A stretch of 38,551 bases of DNA from Symsagittifera roscoffensis. Its lineage: Eukaryota > Xenacoelomorpha > Acoela > Convolutidae. This document shows positions 19,934 to 32,000 of this stretch, in pieces. The position numbers were made by a program, and so were the translations under genes. The stretch lies in assembly GCF_963678635.1 (NCBI RefSeq), contig NW_026971591.1, positions 1 through 38,551 of the forward strand, read 5' to 3'. Within the stretch, counting starts at the first letter, position 1. Every line of letters begins with the position of its first letter. The notes under the pieces were generated by a model. It searched no databases and was not told the origin of the DNA. It was given only the letters and a program-made list of their open reading frames with translations.

Positions 19934-20912
19934 CTTTAATTAGCACGATAAAGAGACAGATGATTGACATGTGAACTAGTTTACTAAATGATGACGAATT
20001 GAAACGGATTGAAATAACACTATATGACAATATACTAAATTTGGTTTTTTAAATAACTGTTAATTGATTTGTAATACCTATATGCTATCCAAACAGCAGA
20101 AATGGGAATAAATGCCATAAGTTTTGTGATAACGTGGTCTGACCATTCTGTGCCACAAGCTCATCAACCAGCTTCTTTTTTGCAACACAAAATGTAGCAA
20201 TAGAAAGTTGAGCATTTCGCGAAACAAAGCTTCTCATCAATTGCAATACAAAAAATGTTTTCTATGATTGCCAGCAAATGAAAAAAAAAACAGTATATCA
20301 AAAATTGAGAAAAAAATTTATAATTTTTTTTTATCGTCAAATACAGTCTTAAAATGCCAAAAACGGACTAAACACTCCTGTAATAAAATTACCTGCACCA
20401 TTAAAAACTTTACAAGAAGCTTTCATAATGTTGAAAAAAACTGACACTTTCTGCGAAACCTAAGCCGACAAAAGTTAGCAGATACGAAAGAATAAAATAA
20501 TCGAAAATTTGCAGTTTCCACAAAAAAATCAGGTTCCTACTGAAACCGGACATCTAGGTTTATGCGTCTTAAGCATCGGTTTTACCATTGCACAAAATGC
20601 ACATAACTTTCCTTGAGTTTACAAAGAAAACAACTTTAAAAAAGTTTAGTGAAAAGTATGAAAAAAAGTAAAAACAAAAAAAAATAGCCAAAATTTACGG
20701 AAATTCAATTAAATGCCTAAAAACAGACAGAAAAGCTGATAAAAAGAATAACAACATAAAATTTTTGACCCGCGGAAAATTTTCTGCTCACAAATAAAAA
20801 TCAGGTTCTAGCCAGATTCAAATGAATGACCTTTGTCCTAATAGTGAAATGCGTTAGCTCTTCGCCAAATGCGCTAATTAATCTTTGACAGTTTGTTTCA
20901 TAAGAAGCAAAT
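19934..20912. other. AT-rich noncoding spacer
   Basis: No gene, repeat boundary or RNA could be supported. There are many A-runs and short imperfect words only. Confidence 0.5.
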
Positions 20913-22117
20913 CCGCACCGGAGTTCCATGGATAATACTTGATTATAATGGAAAACTGTTGTCCAAAATGCTGTCAATATAATCTATTACTGTGGCAAAT
21001 TTAGACCACGAAATCGATTATTTTGTTATTAAAATCGATTAATTATGTAAAAACACAATCCATTAAAATCCATTATAATAGATTATAATCCATTTAAAGT
21101 CCATTATAATTGATTATAACGGATTATAATCTATAAACTTTTATGAAAAAACAATTGCAAAACTTGCAACATTTCTGCGTTACGCACGGCCTGTTCGCAA
21201 TCTATACCTAATCGCATTAACCCCCTCCTCACTCTGCCCCCCATCCCCGTTTGCCCAAATACCCTCCCCCCAATTCCCCTACGTTTATCCCTACGCGCAC
21301 CCGCATGTTTGCTAAAGTTTATCCCCAACCCTCCCTCCCCCAAATTACAGTCCCCCCAGTTTGTTTACCATTTTCAACAGGGACGGGGGAGGGAGTATAC
21401 TCAGTTGTTCAGGTTACCCTCCCGCCCATTTTTTTACAACCCCATCACGTTCAGTAAACGGGGGGGGGGAGTAAAACTAAGATGGGGGTGTTAATTTGAG
21501 GAAGGGTATATTGTGGGGGGAGGGGGGGGGGGGGTAAACGGGAGGGGGGTGTAAATCATAAACCAAAGTCTACCCACTACCAATAAATAACCCCCCATAA
21601 AGGGGGGGCGAATGGTGGTTGTGGTAAACTTGCAGGGAGGTGGGGAGGGAGAGTAAACGGGGGTTATAAACAGTGAGGAAAACGGGGGGTTGTAAGCAGG
21701 GAAAGAACGGGGGGAGTGTAAACAGGGAGGGGTAAACGGGGTATATAAGACAAAAATTATAAAAATTGAAAAGTGAAATATAACATTTTATGAAACCTAA
21801 GAAAGCAACTGCACTAAACAGCGAATGCGATAACTTTGAAAAACTTGTAAATTTCATGACTAACCTCTCGAAAAAATCTATTTTAATTGATTATAACCGA
21901 TAATAAGCGATTATATCGGCATAAAAAATATACGAAAAATAATTCATTTTATGGATTATAATCGTTTATAATCAATGATAATGGATTATATTCATAAACA
22001 AAAATAATGGATTGTAATCCATTTTTAATCGCTTATAATCAATAATTACCGATATTTATTGAGACAGACCACGAAAATTCAATATAATCGATTATTATCC
22101 ATGGAACTCCGGTGCGG
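20913..22117 (+). mobile_element. 1.2-kb element with perfect 24-bp terminal inverted repeats
   Basis: The left end (20913-20936) begins CCGCACCGGAGTTCCATGG and the right end (22094-22117) is its exact reverse complement over 24 bp. Inside both ends lie arrays of ATTATAATNNATTATAAT words (about 21049-21136 and 21882-22045). The core at 21222-21745 is C-rich, then G-rich. No transposase is encoded, so the element is non-autonomous. No convincing target-site duplication is visible (flanks AGCAAAT and GAAAGTA), so the superfamily is unassigned. Right-end fragments occur again at 27360-27383 and 32602-32625 in the BEL array. Confidence 0.85.
21222..21745 (+). repeat. C-rich then G-rich core with quadruplex-forming potential
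   Basis: From 21222 to about 21435 the plus strand has many C runs; from about 21385 to 21745 it has many G runs, with GTAAACGGGG-type words repeated (for example near 21456, 21535, 21651 and 21730). Runs of 4-12 G in close succession satisfy the usual G-quadruplex pattern on both strands. The strand switch makes the core partly self-complementary. The frames in this stretch are composition artefacts. Confidence 0.75.
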
Positions 22118-23740
22118 GAAAGTAAAATGTTCCAAGTGATTCTGTTAAAATAAATGTTAACCCGAAAAAATTTAAAATCCAGCTTGATAACGATTGCTTA
22201 TTGCAAGCGTAATCTACAGTACAGATTTAATTGAATTGGACAAAACTAACATAATTGAAAACTTTAAACGCGGAAACTTTATATGGGAAAATTGGAAAAA
22301 TTAAAAATTGAAACTTTAAAAATGATGCTAAAATTTGTGTCAGAAGAAACTTGAAGCAGTTAATTTTGTGATTTTCGAGCCCAAAATTTTACCCCATAAC
22401 TGGCTGCTTTTTCTCCCTATAGTCAATCAAGAATCACGCTTTAACAACCGATTGAAACGTTAAGCTATTAGTTTTATATGTAACCCATTTATTTAAAACT
22501 AATGTTGTACCAAAAACGGTTATTTTATAGATTGATGAAGACAAAGAAAAATTTTATAGATTGAAGACAAAGAGTTTGCAAAAAGACAAAGAAAAAATTG
22601 AAAAAAAAGTTGAAGCTCAAAATCTGCGGTCAATTAAAGCGATGATTTTAGGCATATTTTGATTATAAATTTCAATTTTTCACGAACTGTTTTATACAGT
22701 CTAAAAGATAGTAAAGATGCTCAAAGTTTATAAAAAAATATATTTCACCTCTGATATTTGTTTATGAATATATGGGGTTTGAAACCAATTTAGCCAATCT
22801 GAAATCATCAAAACCAGTGATTCCATAAAAACGAGGCGAGCTAATTGCTCCGCATAACGCGTTACAGAATGATATTGCCTTTTGATGCGGCTTCTGACTT
22901 CGATCACATCTTTTTAAGTTGAAAAACAACTCTGAAATGTTCAAAACAATGAAAGAAATTTGAATTTTTTATTTTTCTATTTCATTTATCCTCTCATGCA
23001 TTGCATCAGGATACATTTTGTATGCGGTAATAAACAGAAGAAGTTGTGAGAATAAAATAGAAGGTTATTATTTATTTTTTTATTTTTAACTCAAAAAATA
23101 TTGACCCAAAAATTGCTATCTTGGTCCAAAAAAATGCTCTCTTGGTCCAACTTTTAAAAAAAATTCAGTTCCGGTTAGTTTTTTCTCCAGGCAATAATAG
23201 ATTTAAGCAAACATTTTGCAATACATTTGTTTTAAAATCTGAAAGATACTGATTCCTGAGGCTTGAAACTAGAAAGAACTTTCATTTTTAGCTTTTTTGG
23301 AGACGCTTTTTCTACCTCAATTAGGTTTTTCGGGTATAAAGTAGATCGGGTTTATTGACACAAAACTGGTTCTGAACTCGTTTATTGAACTGTAAATTAT
23401 CGCATAAATACATTGAGCAAATTTGTCCTAAATTTCGGTAACTTTTAGTACAAAAATTTGTGTTTCGAAACACATATAAACTTTTAACCTCTCAATTTCA
23501 GCAGCAATGGTTGACAGCAAACACAAAAGTATGGAGCAAAAAACCGGTCAGACAAAGTCGAAACTGATTGGTTTTACGTTTTTTTTTTGCTTTTAAGAGC
23601 TCGGTATACGAGCTTCCGTAGTTTTTACACATTTACGTAATTATTACGTAATTGTTGCTTAACTATTACATAATAATTACATAATAAAAGAAAAATAAGA
23701 TGACCGAACACTTCCTGTATTAACAACTAAATGGCCTTAT
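22118..23740. other. Noncoding part of unit 1 (possible LTR remnant)
   Basis: An AT-rich region between the 1.2-kb element and the tRNA-like sequence, repeated at 27384-28982 and 32626-34224. It lies where a 3' LTR of the minus-strand BEL element would be, but I found no TG...CA pair or second LTR. A 60-codon minus-strand frame (22944-22762) is present in all three units with a few residue changes and is not recognised. The TTACGTAATTATTACGTAAT palindromic patch is near 23633-23690. Confidence 0.45.
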
Positions 23741-23822
23741 GGCCTTAGGGGTATCAAACCTACGCCAGCGGGAGCTCGCAGTAGAATTGGACTTAAGCAT
23801 AGACCGCTCGGCCATGTGACCA
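23741..23822 (-). pseudogene. tRNA-Leu-like sequence, unit 1 (decayed)
   Basis: On the minus strand the sequence runs GGTCACATGGCCGAGCGGTC ... GGCGTAGGTTTGATACCCC. TGGCCGAGCGG (23804-23814) is a textbook tRNA-Leu A box, and GGTTTGATACC (23750-23760) is a near-consensus B box with the expected spacing, including a variable-arm-like GCGAGCTCCCGC. The acceptor stem and anticodon stem do not pair well, so it is not a working tRNA. It may be a tRNA pseudogene or the head of a SINE, abutting the 3' end of pol. Confidence 0.6.
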
Positions 23823-26800
23823 TAGTTGGCTTTGGTTTTACTGCATTTATACTTCCAGCTTACAAAGTCAAAGAGGCGAGTATCGGAGTGATTTTTACAA
23901 GAAGACGACTTAATTCTCCTGTCGCGGTTTTCAGGAATAAGGAGCGGGCGATCGCATCTTTGCCAAAAGTCAGTCTTACGATACCCTTAGGGGATAGTAT
24001 CAACGAAAACTACTTTCCTCTACAATCCAAACAAGATTTCCAAACTTAAGTTCGTATTCCGCGGACGTGTGCCACTTATGGCGTTTGTTGAGAGAAGGTT
24101 TGTACTCTCGTAACCGTCGAGTCCAGATGGGTTTGGCATATGCTTGTGCGCGGAGGTACCGCTTGCGGTGGTCGAAGTGATCGTTAGTTACTACTGAAGG
24201 AAAACTCAAGGAATGCTGCCCACTGAGAAATGGTTAGGCATAAGTGCCTCAAGTTCATTTGCGTCCTTGCTGACAGTTGTTAGAAGATGCACTTTTAAAT
24301 ACTGTATTAAAAGGTAGAAAATTGTCCCAAGAATTTCTTCAGTCAATTTGCGAGGTGTGAGTATCGAGTAGAACACTCTACTGCTGCTACATACAAGCCG
24401 TTCTCACGAGCCACGATGGTGTGGCGCTCATGGAGGTTTGTATTCTTTTCTATACCTTTATGTACAAAAAGGGCGAGTGCGAGGTCATTCCACGCTCGAG
24501 TGCACAGAAGAAGCTCTTTCTCTGCGCCGACAAAGTTCGTTCCATTGTCAGACCAAATAATTGTTGGGGTTCCACTTCTAGTGATGAACCTCTCTACTCC
24601 CACTACGCAATGCGACCATTGACGGCACGACTTCAATGTAGATGGTTTTTGTGGTCAAACAAGTGAATAAAAATGCCCAACGTTTCTCGGATCTCCGGCG
24701 ATCAATTAAATAGAAGGGTTGTAAGTAGTCTACAACGCAATTACTGAACGGTGCCTGGTGGTATCCTAGACGCTCGACTGGAAGTTTAGACAATAGCGGT
24801 GTGACGGTTTTCACTTTCGGTTTACGACATCTCGCACAATTCGGTTCAATGTTGCGACGCTGACATAATCCTTAAGATGATATAATCCAACTGGATGACG
24901 GAACGTAGATAGTCCTTAGATTGATGCTGATGTTTGCGGTGCAGATCATTTACAAAAAATTTCAGAAAAGGGTGAGGAACATCAAGTATGATGGGATTTT
25001 TTGTTCTTAAGTCGATTTCAGAAAGACGGCTTATGCCGTCCGTGGACTGGAGAAGACCACCAGGACCGATAAAGGGGAGATTGTTGCAATAGGACTTAAG
25101 TTCTTTACATGTTTCTCAGACTTAAGTATTTTGAATTCTGTCGTAAATGCTCCCTTTTGTGAAAGAGGCAAAAGTTTCTTTTTGCGTTTTCGAGCTCAGA
25201 AGTTTTGACAATTCTATGCGTTGCTTCCCGGTAATGACAGAACCCAGGGTTTAATCTGAGGATGAACGCTACGAAGCGTAACAACTGATCAAAAAAAATT
25301 GTATTGATGTCAATTGATGAAGCACTTAATTGGTGACGGGTTTGCGACAAAATTTGATGCGCTATCATTAACACCGTCAACAGGATCTTTGAGTCTTTTT
25401 TTGGTGACTACCTCAACATTCGGACAGAAAAGCCAGTCACGGGATATAAGGAAGCTTGAACCTTGGGTCCAGCTGCTGTCTTTTGAAGCTTCAACAGCAA
25501 TACCTCGAGTGCCCGTGTCTGCGGGGTTGTTTCCGCTGTCCAGATGATACCACTTGTCTTCAGTGGCGACTTCAATAATATCGCCGACTCGGTTTGCAAC
25601 AAAAACTGGTTGCTTCGATGACAATTGGAGCCACTGGAGAACGGTGTTGCTGTCTGTCCACATCATTTATCGGGATGGTATGACAACATTTATCGGGAAG
25701 ACATCATTAATCGGGATGGTAAGTGCTTTAATGATATCCTTTTTGAGGCGTGTGGCCAATAAGACAGCTTGCAGTTCTAGTTATGCGAGAGAGATAGCCT
25801 TCATATCCAGAATGAAGAGAGTTCCGTCCCTTGAGTTTCCAAAGTGCGCGCAGGAAGAAACCCGACTGCGCACAAGACCTCTTGCAAACTATCGCCAAAC
25901 ATAAATAACTCAACTTTGTCACCTGCAGACGGAAAATAGCAGCCCAGAATTGTTAGCTTACCTGAGATAGGTGCGCCGGAATGCCATTCGAGGAAAGTTT
26001 TGTCAAGTTTCCCGGTAGTGGGTCATCCCACAATTGCCCACCGATTCTTCAAAAATTTTTCAACAGGAGGCGTGCTGTCAAAGTGCATGGAGCGACCAGC
26101 CCAATGGGTCGAAGACTGAGAAGACAAAGTTCACGACCGTGCGTTGTTTAATATTGTTTCCCTTTTTATACCCTGGCTGACAACTAATGTGTCATGTATG
26201 AGGTGCCTTTTTAAACCTAGCGCATGTAATGCCCTATCCTCACTGTCTAAAATTTTGTTGACTTGGTTTGATTCGTCGCTTGAAGTACTTAACTCATTTT
26301 GTATAAAATTTTTGCTTACAACCTTTGCTTACAAGTTTGTCAACTTGAAACCCTTCAATTTAAGAAGTCCATATAGAAGTTTTGCATTACTGCAGAAGCT
26401 GGTTCTAGAAAAAAACTTGATTGTCACGAGCGTTTTTCTGAAGTGCGAAGTTAGCACACGAGTACCGAGCTCCGAAGATATGTCGGGTGTTTTACTAGTT
26501 ACCATATCGGTTGTGGAACCCTCCCGCCACAGGAATCGCAGTGATGGTTGATCAACGGAAAGCACACCAACCTGAAGAAACATTCCTTCTATATCAGCAG
26601 ACACAGCATACGTATGCTGACGGGAATCCATTAGAACGGCTTTGAAGCAAGTCTGGACCAACCAGAAGAACTTTTTTGAGGGAAGATCCATGATATTTGG
26701 ATGCTTCACCGAGGACGTGCCGAAATTTCCCGGCTTGTTGGGGTTAATCACCGGGTGATGAAAGCGGAACGGTTTTTAGGGACGTGGGCATTATCTTTTA

Positions 26801-27246
26801 TCTTTGACTACATACTCTTTGAAGTAATCGTCTCGAATGATTTTTGCGTGTGACTTTTTGATTGTTTTATTTTTGTCACGGAGAGCTAATTGTTTGGTAA
26901 CTTTGAGTTTTCTTCGGCCCAAAACATCCCGACAGACTATCTATGACCATCGTGTATGGTAGTTGACTCAAAGATTTGTTTCGCCTTCTTATCAGCTAAG
27001 GACCTAGCGAGTACTTATTTGTAGGCATCATATCAATCAAGTTCATACCGTGATTTGACCCGCTGAACTATACTTATATCCTCGATAGGGCATTTCCAAA
27101 TTGTGGAGATTAGGCCACTGGAGGAAACAAAACGACCACTTGAGAACCATCCGATGGGAAATCGAACAGCGGAAAGAGCTTTTTGATTTTCAGCCTGGTT
27201 GTATCTTGACCTAATATCCTTTCCACATCCGCATTCGGTATTTGGC
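23823..27246 (-). pseudogene. BEL/Pao pol remnant, unit 1 (RT-RNase H-integrase)
   Basis: The minus strand carries, in the family order, the protease-RT linker (AVRFPIGWFSSG, about 27160), RT N terminus (VGMFWAEENSKLP, about 26930), RT palm start (ADIEGMF with Asp near 26594; LRFLWR near 26555), the YxDD site at 26364-26378, the RNase H region (WTDS near 25654; NPADTGTRG near 25510), integrase core (VVDYLQPF near 24730; WSDNGTNFVGAEKEL near 24548), integrase C-terminal domain (HKWHT...GNLVWIVEE, about 24030-24110) and the pol tail to about 23840. Domains are split over several frames with stops, and the second Asp of YxDD is Phe (FYMDF), so it is dead. It starts abruptly at 27246 with no gag or protease. 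Such elements copy through RNA and integrate as DNA; this copy could not supply the enzymes. Confidence 0.9.
25664..25722 (-). repeat. Threefold ATCGGGA micro-repeat interrupting pol
   Basis: ATTTATCGGGATGGTATGAC, ATTTATCGGGAAGAC and ATTAATCGGGATGGTAAG follow one another just upstream of the WTDS motif on the minus strand. They add a stop directly before it. The same insertion exists in units 2 and 3, so it predates the array. Confidence 0.6.
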
Positions 27247-28982
27247 ATGGGTTATATTGTTAGACAAAAATGATGGATTCTAATCCATTTTTAATCGCTT
27301 ATAATCGATTAATACCGATATTTATTGAGACAGACCACGAAAATTCAATATAATCAATTATTATCCATGGAACTCCGGTGCGGGAAAGTAAAATGTTCTA
27401 AGTGATTCTGTTAAAATAAATGTTAACCCGAAAAAAAAGTAAAATCTAGCTTGATAACGATTGCTTATTGCAAAAGTAATCTACAATACAGATTTAATTG
27501 AATTGGACAAAACTAACATAATTGGAAACTTTAAGCGCGGAAACTTTATATGGGACAATTGGAAAAATTAAAAATTGAAACTTTAGCAATGATGCTAAAA
27601 TTTGTATCAGAAGAAACTTGAAGCAGTTAATTTTGTGATTTTCGAGCCCAAAATTTTACCCCATAACTGGCTGCTTTTTCTCCCTATAGTCAATCAAGAA
27701 TCACGCTTTAACAACCGATTGAAACGTTAAGCTATTAGTTTTATATGTAACCCATTTATTTAAAACTAATGTTGTACCAAAAACGGTTATTTTATAGATT
27801 GATGAAGACAAAGAAAATTTTTATAGATTGAAGACAAAGAGTTTGCAAAAAGACAAAGAAAAAATTGAAAAAAAAATTGAAGCTCAAAATCTGCGGTCAA
27901 TTAAAGCGATGATTTTAGGCATATTTTGATTATAAATTTCAATTTTTCACGAACTGTTTTATACAGTCTAAAAGATAGTAAAGATGCTCAAAGTTTATAA
28001 AAAAATATATTTCACCTCTGATATTTGTTTATGAATATATGGGGTTTGAAACCAATTTAGCCAATCTGAAATTATCAAAACCAATGATTCCATAAAAACG
28101 AGGCGAGCTAATTGCTCCGCATAACGCGTTACAGAATGATATTGCCTTTTGATGCGGCTTTTGACTTCGATCACATCTTTTTAAGTTGAAAAAAAACTCT
28201 GAAATGTTCAAAACAATGAAAGAAATTTGAATTTTTTATTTTTCTATTTCACTTATCCTCTCATGCATTGCATCAGGATACATTTTGTATGCGGTAAAAA
28301 ACAGAAGAAGTTGTGAGAATAAAATAGAAGGTTATTATTTATTTTTTTATTTTTAACTCTATCTTGGTCCAAAAAAATGCTCTCTTGGTCCAACTTTTAA
28401 AAAAAATTCAGTTCCGGTTAGTTTTTTCTCCAGGCAAAAATAGATTTAAGCAAACATTTTGCAATACATTTGTTTTAAAATCTGAAAGATACTGATTCCT
28501 GAGGCTTGAAACTAGAAAGAACTTTCATTTTTAGCTTTTTTGGAGACGCTTTTTCTACCTCAATTAGGTCTTTTGGGTATAAAGTAGATCGGGTTTATTG
28601 AAACAATACTGGTTCTGAACTCGTTTATTGAACTGTAATTTATCGCATAAATACAGTGAGCAAATTTGTCCTAAGTTTCCGTAACTTTTAGTAAAAAAAT
28701 TTGTGTTTCGAAACACATATAAACTTTTAACCTCTCAATTTCAGCAGCAATGGTTGACAGCAAACACAAAAATAAGGAGCAAAAAACCGGTCATACAAAG
28801 TCGAAATTGATTGGTCTTACGTTTTTTGTTGCTTTTAAGAGCTCGGTATACGAGCTTCCGTTGTTTTTACACATTTACGTAATTATTACGTAATTGTTGC
28901 TTAACTATTACATAATAATTACATAATAAAAGAAAAATAAGATGACCGAACACTTCCTGTATTAACAACTAAATGCCCTTAT

Positions 28983-29064
28983 GGCCTTAGGGGTATCAAA
29001 TCTACGCCAGCGGGAGCTCGCAGTAGAATTGGACTTAAGCATAGACCGCTCGGCCATGTGACCA
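28983..29064 (-). pseudogene. tRNA-Leu-like sequence, unit 2
   Basis: The same decayed tRNA-like sequence as 23741-23822, with intact A-box and B-box words except that the variant near 29001 gives TTTGATACC. It lies directly beyond the pol tail. Confidence 0.55.
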
Positions 29065-32000
29065 TAGTTGGCTTTGGTTTTACTGCATTTATACTTCCAG
29101 CTTACAAAGTCAAAGAGGCGAGTATCGGAGTGATTTTTACAAGAAGACGACTTAATTCTCCTGTCGCGGTTTTCAGGAATAAGGAGCGGGCGATCGCATC
29201 TTTGCCAAAAGTCAGTCTTACGATACCCTTAGGGGATAGTATCAACGAAAACTACTTTCCTCTACAATCCAAACAAGATTTCCAAACTTAAGTTCGTATT
29301 CCGCGGACGTGTGCCACTTATGGCGTTTGTTGAGAGAAGGTTTGTACTCTCGTAACCGTCGAGTCCAGATGGGTTTGGCATATGCTTGTGCGCGGAGGTA
29401 CCGCTTGCGGTGGTCGAAGTGATCGTTAGTTACTACTGAAGGAAAACTCAAGGAATGCTGCCCACTGAGAAATGGTTAGGCATAAGTGCCTCAAGTTCAT
29501 TTGCGTCCTTGCTGACAGTTGTTAGAAGATGCACTTTTAAATACTGTATTAAAAGGTAGAAAATTGTCCCAAGAATTTCTTCAGTCAATTTGCGAGGTGT
29601 GAGTATCGAGTAGAACACTCTACTGCTGCTACATACAAGCCGTTCTCACGAGCCACGATGGTGTGGCGCTCATGGAGGTTTGTATTCTTTTCTATACCTT
29701 TATGTACAAAAAGGGCGAGTGCGAGGTCATTCCACGCTCGAGTGCACAGAAGAAGCTCTTTCTCTGCGCCGACAAAGTTCGTTCCATTGTCAGACCAAAT
29801 AATTGTTGGGGTTCCACTTCTAGTGATGAACCTCTCTACTCCCACTACGCAATGCGACCATTGACGGCACGACTTCAATGTAGATGGTTTTTGTGGTCAA
29901 ACAAGTGAATAAAAATGCCCAACGTTTCTCGGATCTCCGGCGATCAATTAAATAGAAGGGTTGTAAGTAGTCTACAACGCAATTACTGAACGGTGCCTGG
30001 TGGTATCCTAGACGCTCGACTGGAAGTTTAGACAATAGCGGTGTGACGGTTTTCACTTTCGGTTTACGACATCTCGCACAATTCGGTTCAATGTTGCGAC
30101 GCTGACATAATCCTTAAGATGATATAATCCAACTGGATGACGGAACGTAGATAGTCCTTAGATTGATGCTGATGTTTGCGGTGCAGATCATTTACAAAAA
30201 ATTTCAGAAAAGGGTGAGGAACATCAAGTATGATGGGATTTTTTGTTCTTAAGTCGATTTCAGAAAGACGGCTTATGCCGTCCGTGGACTGGAGAAGACC
30301 ACCAGGACCGATAAAGGGGAGATTGTTGCAATAGGACTTAAGTTCTTTACATGTTTCTCAGACTTAAGTATTTTGAATTCTGTCGTAAATGCTCCCTTTT
30401 GTGAAAGAGGCAAAAGTTTCTTTTTGCGTTTTCGAGCTCAGAAGTTTTGACAATTCTATGCGTTGCTTCCCGGTAATGACAGAACCCAGGGTTTAATCTG
30501 AGGATGAACGCTACGAAGCGTAACAACTGATCAAAAAAAATTGTATTGATGTCAATTGATGAAGCACTTAATTGGTGACGGGTTTGCGACAAAATTTGAT
30601 GCGCTATCATTAACACCGTCAACAGGATCTTTGAGTCTTTTTTTGGTGACTACCTCAACATTCGGACAGAAAAGCCAGTCACGGGATATAAGGAAGCTTG
30701 AACCTTGGGTCCAGCTGCTGTCTTTTGAAGCTTCAACAGCAATACCTCGAGTGCCCGTGTCTGCGGGGTTGTTTCCGCTGTCCAGATGATACCACTTGTC
30801 TTCAGTGGCGACTTCAATAATATCGCCGACTCGGTTTGCAACAAAAACTGGTTGCTTCGATGACAATTGGAGCCACTGGAGAACGGTGTTGCTGTCTGTC
30901 CACATCATTTATCGGGATGGTATGACAACATTTATCGGGAAGACATCATTAATCGGGATGGTAAGTGCTTTAATGATATCCTTTTTGAGGCGTGTGGCCA
31001 ATAAGACAGCTTGCAGTTCTAGTTATGCGAGAGAGATAGCCTTCATATCCAGAATGAAGAGAGTTCCGTCCCTTGAGTTTCCAAAGTGCGCGCAGGAAGA
31101 AACCCGACTGCGCACAAGACCTCTTGCAAACTATCGCCAAACATAAGTAACTCAACTTTGTCACCTGCAGACGGAAAATAGCAGCCCAGAATTGTTAGCT
31201 TACCTGAGATAGGTGCGCCGGAATGCCATTCGAGGAAAGTTTTGTCAAGTTTCCCGGTAGTGGGTCATCCCACAATTGCCCACCGATTCTTCAAAAATTT
31301 TTCAACAGGAGGCGTGCTGTCAAAGTGCATGGAGCGACCAGCCCAATGGGTCGAAGACTGAGAAGACAAAGTTCACGACCGTGCGTTGTTTAATATTGTT
31401 TCCCTTTTTATACCCTGGCTGACAACTAATGTGTCATGTATGAGGTGCCTTTTTAAACCTAGCGCATGTAATGCCCTATCCTCACTGTCTAAAATTTTGT
31501 TGACTTGGTTTGATTCGTCGCTTGAAGTACTTAACTCATTTTGTATAAAATTTTTGCTTACAACCTTTGCTTACAAGTTTGTCAACTTGAAACCCTTCAA
31601 TTTAAGAAGTCCATATAGAAGTTTTGCATTACTGCAGAAGCTGGTTCTAGAAAAAAACTTGATTGTCACGAGCGTTTTTCTGAAGTGCGAAGTTAGCACA
31701 CGAGTACCGAGCTCCGAAGATATGTCGGGTGTTTTACTAGTTACCATATCGGTTGTGGAACCCTCCCGCCACAGGAATCGCAGTGATGGTTGATCAACGG
31801 AAAGCACACCAACCTGAAGAAACATTCCTTCTATATCAGCAGACACAGCATACGTATGCTGACGGGAATCCATTAGAACGGCTTTGAAGCAAGTCTGGAC
31901 CAACCAGAAGAACTTTTTTGAGGGAAGATCCATGATATTTGGATGCTTCACCGAGGACGTGCCGAAATTTCCCGGCTTGTTGGGGTTAATCACCGGGTGA

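Larger units (their letters stand above)
21981..27246 (+). repeat. Tandem unit 1 of the BEL array (5266 bp)
   Basis: It starts at ATGGATTATATT inside the right half of the 1.2-kb element and ends at GGTATTTGGC within pol, where unit 2 begins (ATGGGTTATATT at 27247). It is about 24-25 bp longer than units 2 and 3 because of a segment near 23093-23118 absent from them. Confidence 0.95.

Noticed and set aside
21450-21760. Telomere-like repeat array
   Set aside because: The GTAAACGGGG words vary in length and spacing and do not match known telomere repeats.
21131-21857. Several frames across the G/C-rich core
   Set aside because: Proline, glycine and valine-rich peptides here come from homopolymer runs on both strands, not from coding sequence.
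23633-23695. TTACGTAAT/ATTACATAAT repeats as a CRISPR-like or operator array
   Set aside because: The words are short, AT-rich and irregular, with no equal spacers; they fit simple palindromic AT sequence.
22118-23740. Complete LTR of the BEL element
   Set aside because: No paired LTR, TG...CA ends, primer-binding site or target-site duplication could be seen, so it was only noted as a possible remnant.
24416-26551. Plus-strand frames of 68-135 codons across the BEL units
   Set aside because: They are reverse-strand shadows of pol; the minus strand carries the recognisable RT, RNase H and integrase motifs.
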